Assembly: GCA_035578175.1 (NCBI GenBank)
Contig: JAQMRL010000014.1
Span: 17,330,995-17,394,994 of the forward strand
Direction: 5' to 3'
DNA length: 64,000 nucleotides
From: Catonia carolina
Taxonomy: Eukaryota > Arthropoda > Insecta > Hemiptera > Achilidae
The position numbers and the translations under genes are program-made. A model generated the notes under the pieces. It saw nothing but the letters and a program-made list of their open reading frames with translations. It had not been told where the DNA came from and ran no database searches. How positions within the stretch are numbered: the first letter of the stretch is position 1; each line of letters begins with the position of its first letter. Positions 57,048 to 64,000 of this stretch are shown one piece after another.

Positions 57048-57961
57048 TCTGGTGTAAAACACTCACACAACTTTCTCTTGCCAATGAAAATAATTAACAA
57101 TACACCTAACATTATTAATAAAACATTAGAAATAAACAAAAAACTAACTTTAATAACATAACCTAATATAAATCATGAGTGAAAGACGAAAAATGAAAAT
57201 CAACCTCAGTTTAGCTTAAAAATACGGAAAACCACTCTTTCACGCTAAACTAGGCTCTGTAGAGAAAAATGCTTAAAACAAATGTTGTAGATCATTTAAT
57301 TTTCTATAAATTATATTAATACACTTTTGTCGTAAAATGCATTCTAAGGCCGAAATCTTAAAAAAATTGATTTTTTCACACGTTTTCGTGAAAAAAAAAA
57401 CAGAAAATTGCTAATTACTGCTAAACTAAGCGTTATTCAAAAAAATGTTTGAAATAAAAGTTGTAGAATTTTAAATTCTCTACAACTCTTGTTATATAAA
57501 TTTTTGCGCTAAAATGCATACTAAAGCCGTAATCTTAAAAAACGTATTTTTTTACGTGAAAACAGCCTTACCAAGAATTTTAGCAAACATGACGCCTCCC
57601 TATCTTGTAGAGAATAAAAAGTTAAGTAAACCAGGTGATTTTAAAAAAATCATAGGACCAGTTTTTGAGAAAATCGCAAAAAAGTGAAAAATTATACGAA
57701 TAAACTACTACTACTTCCGGTTGACCGATTTTGATAGAAATGTTCGTGTCGTGTCCAGTAGTGGTATGTAACTTAAGTTTCAAGTTCGTACAATGTTCTT
57801 GAGATATTCTGTATACGCACACGCACAGACCAATCGCTATAAACATATTTTTTGGGTTCAGGGGGTCTGAAAACGTGTAGATCCGGTGAAAACTCGATTT
57901 CGAAAAATCGACATGAAAACAATACTTTCCTTCCTATAAATTCATATATGCAAGAGAAAGT
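57048..57961 (-). mobile_element. Family A (HINE-like) full-length copy, reverse
   Basis: 914 bp, from TCTGGTGTAAAACACTCACAC to ATGCAAGAGAAAGT. The GT tract is reduced to ACGCACACGCACAG (57810-57826). Confidence 0.88.
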
Positions 57962-58633
57962 AAAAATTAAGTTGATTTTTGTACACCCTATATACTGTGA
58001 AAATATTGAGACAAGAAAATTTTTGAATCGTTGTTAAGATGAGGTGGAAAATCTATCCTTTTCTCTCATCGTTCACTGTTTATGGGGGATTTACTTTTAT
58101 CCATTTTTGGATAGTTTATGGGGTCAGATACTTTTCTAAGCCATAATTTCAGATATATTATATACAGCTTATATTCGACTGTAATATAATTTAAGTTACT
58201 TCACATTTCCGATCAATGAAGAAATTTCAGTATCGTTCAGATTAAACTGCAGAAAAAAGTGAAAATATAAAATGATTGAAAATCGGGAAAACTTATTGAT
58301 GGTTTATCTTTTATAACTTTTACATTATATATGACAGGAAAACTCAGTGAAAAAGTAAACTTTTCATAAATTCATACTAACGAATTTGCGCCCGCGTTAC
58401 GCGTCCACTTATATTGTTAGCAACAGAGGAGTTCCAAATATCAAAGAGATTGTTTAAACCATTTATTAAACATATTGTGACAATATCTACAACGAAAGTT
58501 TTGGTTCCAGAATTCTTTAGAAGGACTGAAATTATAAAATTTTAATGTAAAAAATAATAGTTAATAAAGTATTCCAAGAAATATTTTGAATGAATAATGT
58601 TTATAATGTACAAATGGTTAGTTATAGTAGCGA

Positions 58634-58635
<2 letters not shown>
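57962..58635. other. No recognised feature
   Basis: AT-rich intronic sequence without a gene or recurring repeat. Confidence 0.4.
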
Positions 58636-58689
<54 letters not shown>

Positions 58690-58691
58690 TA

Positions 58692-58725
<34 letters not shown>

Positions 58726-58825
58726 AGTGTGCGTGTGCGTGTGTGTGTGTGGTTGTATTTGTGAACAGAATATTTCAGAACGGAAGGAACATCGTACGAA
58801 AATGAAACTTGAAACTTAAGTTACT
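58636..58825 (+). repeat. GT microsatellite with family A flank
   Basis: About 110 bases of GT with GCGCGC blocks, then GAACAGAATATTTCAGAACGG and GAAACTTAAGTTACT, the family A segment that follows the tract. The 5' and 3' parts are missing. Confidence 0.8.
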
Positions 58826-59550
58826 GTCTGACAAGTTTCGAAATAGGATTCCCTCCTTCCTCACTTCATCCGCGTCCCCTCGCATTACTCACCGTCCCAA
58901 AAACATTAGTTCGGATAGTCAGTCTACTAGTACATCTCATTACTACAACAATATTTATATTCATAATTACTATTACTTTATTATTTATTATTCTTTGCAC
59001 TTATTTAACCTGTAGGCCTACCTGTTTAAATCACAATTATACACTTACACTGTATTTGTTTAATCGAAACGAATTTAACTGAATATTGAACAACCGATCA
59101 AACCAAAAACATAATAAAACTGCACTGACTACTAAACCAATATTGCACGGTCGTTAACAATGTACAACTGAAGTAAAGGCATAGTTTATATTAGCTGCTC
59201 TCAAGGAAATAAGGAATAATGCTTACTCTATTTAATTAAATCGTATCAATTATTTAGATTTACAGTCAACATTATTAATTAAGAACTTGCTGTGTTATAT
59301 ATTATAACTACACTACCTAATGGTAAACAAAAATAATGGAAACACTAATGACTTCCGGCTGGTGGTCGCATAATCTGTATAAAATTTTATGGATAACAAG
59401 AATCTAGTTCAAGTGATATTCATTTTAATTGCTCATTTGTGTTGTGCGTACCAATGTATTCGATCCGGCACGTAGTGCGAACGGGAATGGAAGAAGTAGG
59501 GGAAGGGAGGGAATCCTATTTCGATCGTTGTCAAGCAGTACGTAGGCCTA
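58826..59550. other. No recognised feature
   Basis: AT-rich intronic sequence. Short frames have no family match. Confidence 0.4.
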
Positions 59551-59552
59551 CC

Positions 59553-61183
59553 TTTAGGGAACCCGACACAAACATTTTCATCGAAATCGGTCAACTGAAA
59601 GTATTAGTTTATTCGTGTAATTTTTCAATTTTTTGCAATTTTCTCAAAAACATCTTCTACGATTATTATTAAAAATCGCCTCATTTACTAAACTTGCTCT
59701 ACGAGATAGGGTGAGTACCATGTCTGCAGAAATTCTTGAAAAGTTGTGTGCTTTTGTACAGGAAAATGGTTTTTTAAAGATTCCGGCCTTAGTGTGCATT
59801 TTAGGGAAAAAGTATCTATAACTAAAGTTGTAGAAAATTTAAGAACCGACAACTTTTATTTCAAACACTGCTTTGTATAACGCTTAAATTAGCGGTAGTT
59901 AGCGATTTTTTGTTTTTTTTTCATAAATGTAAACAAAAAATTGAATTTTTAAAGTTTTCGGCCTTAGTATGCATTTTACGAAAAAAGTGTATAAAATCAA
60001 ATTTATAGCAAATTTAAAAACCTACGGCTTTTATATAAAGCATTTGTCTTTGCATAGCCTAGTTTATCGTGAGAGACATTTTTTACTTTCTCTTGCCTAT
60101 ATGAATATATAGGAAGGAAATTATTGTTTTCATGTCGATTTTTCGAAATCGAATTTTCACCGGATCTACACGTTTTCAGACCCCCTGAATCCAAAAAACA
60201 TGTTTTTAGCGATTGGTCTGTGTGTGTGCGTATACAGAATATCTCAAGAACGGGAACATCGTACGAACTTGAAACTTAAGTTACATAATACCACTACCGG
60301 ACCCGACATGAACATTTTCATCAAAATCGGTCGTAGTTTATTCGTGTCATTTTTTCACTTTTTTGCGATTTTCTCAAAAACTGGTCCTACGATTTTTTTT
60401 TAAATAGCCTGGATTACTAAATTTTTTATGCTCTACAAGATAGGGTAGGCGCCATGTTCGCTGAAATTCTTGGTGAGGCTGTTTTTACGTAAAAAAAATG
60501 TTTTTTCAAGATTGCGGCTTTAATATGCATTTTAGCGCAAAAATGTATAATAAAAGTTGTAGAGAATTTAAAATCCTACAACTTTTTGTTGAAACATTTT
60601 TTGTATAGGCCTAACGCTTAGTTGAGCGTTAATTAGCGATTTTCTGTTTTTTCTCACGAAAACGTGTGAAAAATCGATTTTTTTAAGATATCAGCCTTAG
60701 TATGCGTTTTACGACAAAAATATATATATAATAAAATTTATAGGAAATTAAAAGATCTTCGACTTTTATTTCAAACATTTTTCTCTACAAAGCCTAGTTT
60801 AGCGTGAAAGAGTGATTTTCCGTATTTTTAAGCCAAACTGAGGTCGATATTTATTTTGTGTCTTTCACTCATGATTAAAATTAGGTTATGTTTATTGAGA
60901 TTAGTTTTTTTGTATATATCTGATGTTTTATTACTAATATTAGAATATATTGTTAATTATTTGCATTGGCAAGAGAAAATTGTGTGAGTGTTTCACACCA
61001 GATTTTTATTAATAAGCCAAACTGAGATTGATTTTCATTTTGCATCATTCACTCATGATTATAATAAGGTTGTTTTTTGAGATTAGATTTTTTGTTTATT
61101 TCGTATGTTTTATTACTAAAGTTAGGTTATATTTTTCATTATTTTCATTGGCAAGAGAAAGTTGTGTGAGTATTTCACACCAG
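59553..61183 (+). repeat. Older family A copy split by a younger one
   Basis: 59553-60080 (AACCCGACACAAACATTTTC to TTATCGTGAGAGACATT) and 61010-61183 (AATAAGCCAAACTGAGATTG to GTATTTCACACCAGA) are the two halves of one copy. The complete copy at 60085-61002 lies between them in a T run. Confidence 0.85.
60085..61002 (+). mobile_element. Family A (HINE-like) copy nested in another family A copy
   Basis: 918 bp, from ACTTTCTCTTGCCTATATG to GTGTGAGTGTTTCACACCAGA. Because the host is also family A, both borders can be read directly: TTTT before ACTTTC and TTTTT after CCAGA. Insertion is between T residues without a longer duplication. Confidence 0.9.
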
Positions 61184-61867
61184 ACTTTTCTCTACATTCA
61201 CTTCCTAGAGTTTGGTTACTTTTTTTACATACACCCTGTATATATTTTGGGGACATCTTGTGTAGATATGAATCTGTATTGAATAATGTGAAAGGTTAAT
61301 TTGAAATGACAGCATCCAACATGGTAATGAAGGGACTGTTATCTTGCAGATGCAAAGAAGGGTTGAGAGATTTACTTCTCTCGCTCTGTTTTGCAGAGTA
61401 TTGGATCCTGCTATCGTTGTGTCTTCGTCAGTTGAGTCAAAGTAGAATGCGGTCGGGTGGTAATTGGGTTGCCGTTCTTGATGGACTAACCCCAACCCTT
61501 AGTATGGCTCCATCAACGACAGCGGTCAGATGAGGTCTTGATAAAGTCACCCTCTGCCTTCTGCCGCCATCAATTGCCTGACCTAACTTTCCTCTAATGG
61601 AAGTCAACTACGCGAATCCTATTTGGTCAACTAATGCAGATCATGATACTATTATCCTCTGAGGCATTCAAATCTAGTGCCTCAATAAAATTCTCAGTAG
61701 TACTCGATTCTCAAACAACAATTGTTATTCAAAAGTCATTTACCCCCATTTATTATAAATCTACTTTCCTCCCTCGTGATCCAAATGATATTTTGTACCA
61801 AAAATCCTGTCCCTTTTCTCGTCATATACGTTCGACATATCACGCCAAATACCAGGAAGATGGACTG
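61184..61867. other. Unassigned, moderately GC segment
   Basis: A minus-strand frame (61205-61495) and + frames (61306-61533, 61634-61930) are open, but none matches a family I know. The composition (61300-61650) is richer in GC than the surroundings. It could be a piece of an unrecognised element or an exon of another kind. Confidence 0.35.
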
Positions 61868-62640
61868 TGTAATTATTTACAGCCAATCTGCTACAGGGTG
61901 ATTCATTTAAAATTAGCCCGCTGCATTTAACAGCGGCCTTCGGCACTCAATTGGATTCAAATAGTAAATGAATAAATAGAATTACTTAATATATAATTTT
62001 ACATATTTATTTAAAATTTATATTCAAATTTCAACTTCACCTTTACAGTAGATGCTGAAAGTGGCGTCCTTGAACGCTTACACATTTTTGCGCTCGTTCA
62101 ATGTTATTACTGCACACACGACGCAATACGGAAACATCTATAGCTTGAATGGCTGCCACGATGTTATTCTTTAGCTCATGTATACTGCGAAGGTTTGTTT
62201 GGTAAACAGTTCATTTTAAGTAACCCCATAGAAAAAAATCGCACATACTCAAATTGGGTGAACGAGGTGGCCACAAATCTTTACTAACAACTCGCATGGG
62301 AAAAGCCTGATTGATACGAGATAGGGTCTGGCGACACGTGTGACATGTTGCACCATCTTGCTGGAAAAAATTGTACTCGCGTAAAACTTAACAACAGACT
62401 AACGTGCCTGTCTGTTCAAGGCCAGTCGATTACATCGTGATTAGTGCTGCCAATACAGCATATGAAAATTACTCGAGCGGTGGGCTACTTTTAAATGAAT
62501 CACCCTTTAGTTCCAGGGCTACAAAAAACAGTTCAACTTCTTATTACATGGTTAGCCAATTTTATGAGTGCATCATTTAAAAATTAAAGACGTAGAGGTG
62601 TAAAATACACAAGTCAGAGTAATCTCCATAATTGTTCTGT
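61868..62640 (+). repeat. Family B copy split by a DDE element
   Basis: TTTACAGCCAATCTGCTA (to 61893) and TAGTTCCAGGGCTACAAAA (from 62509) together rebuild family B. The copy then continues to about 62640. Confidence 0.75.
61895..62507 (-). mobile_element. DDE transposon deletion derivative, both ends present
   Basis: The ends are AGGGTGATTCATTTAAAA and its inverse TTTTAAATGAATCACCCT, flanked by TA. On the minus strand it carries the same transposase C-terminus as 34780-35051 (DLWPPRSPNLSMCDFFLWGY pattern, with breaks) and the same 5' region. The catalytic core is mostly deleted. Confidence 0.85.
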
Positions 62641-62854
62641 AATAATTATGAAAAACGATGATCTAATAAAATTTTACAGAAAATCATCACTTTTTAAGTT
62701 TCGAGGACAGTTTTTTCTTAAAAAAAAACTATTATACATTATCTTATTAAGAGTGTTTATCGAAATAATTTTGTACGAAAAAACATTGCGAAATAGGTCT
62801 ACTTTGTTTTATAAAAATACGTCATTTCCGACAAGTTATAGTTACTTAAAAATA

Positions 62855-63132
62855 TCTGGTGTGAAATACTCACACGACTCTCTCTCTTGACAATGCAAAT
62901 AATGAACAATATAACTTAACATTAGTAACAAAACATAAGAAATAAACAAAAAACTAATCTGAAAAACATAAACCTATTTTAATCATGTGTGAAAGACGCG
63001 AAATGAAAACCAACCTCAGTTAGGCTTAAAAATACGGAAAACACTCTTTCACGCTAAACTAGGCTCTGTAGAGAAAAATGCTCTAAATGAAAGTAGTAGA
63101 TCTATAAATATTCTATAAGTTACATTGTCTTG
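62855..63132 (-). repeat. Family A 3' part, reverse
   Basis: It runs from TCTGGTGTGAAATACTCACAC to TCTATAAGTTACATTG and then breaks off. Confidence 0.8.
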
Positions 63133-63385
63133 AAGATAGGACGACTTTAAAAGTAATTTGGCAACTTACAACCATCGTTTTAATCTTGCTATCAACACAC
63201 TTGCATTGTGTTTTATATAAAATTATAGAGCTATTCAAGGCGTGTAATTTGATATATGAACCGAACAAATCGCTTCATTAATACGTTTTCTACAGGCTTT
63301 TAAAGCTGGTAACAACCAGGGCAACTGAGATTGCCTCCCTTAGCAGAAGGGTTAATCCTTGACAGATGATGAAAGTAAGTGTGCA
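63133..63385. other. No recognised feature
   Basis: Short unassigned stretch before a purine-rich tract. Confidence 0.4.
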
Positions 63386-63389
63386 TATG

Positions 63390-63665
63390 GTTAAATGAGT
63401 AAGAGTGGAAGGAAGTGACAGAGAGAAAGTGAGAGGGATAGGGGGAGTTGGTAGATAGAGGGGTGAGAAAGAAAGAGTGTGTATGAGAGGGGGGAGAGAC
63501 AGTGACAAATAGGGAGGGATAGAAGCAGGGAGAGGGAAATAGGGAAGAAAAGAAATAGTAAAAAGAAGTGACGAATAGAGAGAGATTGAAAATGGGGGAG
63601 AAAAAGATGGGAAAGATTAAAGGGAGCTTGGGAGAGATATGGAGGTAGCGGGAGATAGGAAATGA
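63390..63665 (+). repeat. Purine-rich tract
   Basis: About 275 bases of GA-rich + strand. The long Ser/Leu/Pro frames on the minus strand are a by-product. Confidence 0.88.
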
Positions 63666-63972
63666 AATTCAAATAAAGTGATCTAATGAAGTTCAACTGA
63701 GAAAAAATTTACAACACTCGAGGGTAAATGGAACAAATCAAATTATGTTGATATAATGAAAATCATTTCCTTCCCAATACATTCAATATTACTCAAAGAG
63801 TTCATAACAGTAAACACAAAACATAAAAAAAAGATCAATAAAAGTTTGCAAACTTAAATTGAAATCACATTAAAGCGTTGTTAATAAAATTATTCAATGT
63901 TTTTAGCAACATAAAACAAACTATTAAATGGTTCGTACTACGAGAATTGCGAGTAGTTTATGAAAAGATAAA

Positions 63973-64000
63973 TCTGGTGTGGAATATTCACACGACTTTC
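63973..64000 (-). repeat. Family A 3' end at the window edge
   Basis: TCTGGTGTGGAATATTCACAC then GACTTTC marks the start of another reverse copy cut by the window. Confidence 0.8.

Larger units (their letters stand above)
53542..64000 (-). other. Upstream intron of the neuroligin-like gene (part)
   Basis: This is sequence before the acceptor of the upstream exon. No earlier neuroligin exon (for example an EDCLYLN-type segment) is visible, so the intron probably runs past the window edge. It holds a long-armed foldback element, several family A copies, a mariner fragment and a transposon fragment with GGGTGATTCATTT ends. Confidence 0.7.

Overview
The window looks like a piece of a large, AT-rich, repeat-laden arthropod genome, most likely an insect and possibly a hemipteran (the order is a guess). 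It contains two phase-matched, spliced coding exons, many mariner, Tc1 and pogo transposon remnants, Jockey- and RTE-type LINEs and tRNA-derived SINEs. It shows no operons or bacterial signals.

The only host gene I can support is a neuroligin-like (inactive carboxylesterase-fold) gene on the minus strand. One exon lies at 53392-53541 and the next at 18090-18287. Both have clean AG/GT boundaries, and they join in phase across the conserved GILG|FLN motif. Everything from 18288 to 53391 is therefore one intron of about 35.1 kb. The bases right of 53541 and left of 18090 are further intron. The transcript runs right to left.

The intron is filled with mobile DNA. The commonest component, called family A here, is a non-coding element of about 0.93 kb. 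It has short inverted repeats at the 5' end and near the 3' end, a 3' hairpin, a variable (GT)n tract and T-T insertion sites. This is the architecture of Helentron-derived HINE/DINE-1-like elements, and more than 20 copies or pieces are present. Family B is a SINE of about 390 bp with an AAC tail. Families C and D are tRNA-headed SINEs, and three of their insertions have good target-site duplications.

Nested in these are an intact DD82E (Sailor-like) transposase gene at 7320-8702 and a decayed relative at 38.8-40.3 kb. There is also an apparently full-length Jockey LINE (41.0-45.7 kb, both ORFs open, UAAUG junction) inserted in a family A copy. Four mariner pieces are present, three of them with two 3' ends. 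Other remnants include Tc1-like, pogo/Tigger-like and DUF4817-type transposons and several 5'-truncated RTE tails.

Purine-rich tracts at 22.5, 32.2-33.4, 52.3-53.4 and 63.4-63.7 kb all put the pyrimidine strand in the neuroligin pre-mRNA. A GC-rich island at 16.85-17.85 kb and a short segment at 22.7 kb carry stem-loops matching the histone mRNA 3' signal. A 63-bp satellite at 51.0-51.4 kb carries a CAGCTG palindrome in every unit.

The best candidates for undescribed biology are the same-ended mariner derivatives that share a junction, the iterated hairpins upstream of the DD82E transposases, and the histone-type stem-loop island.
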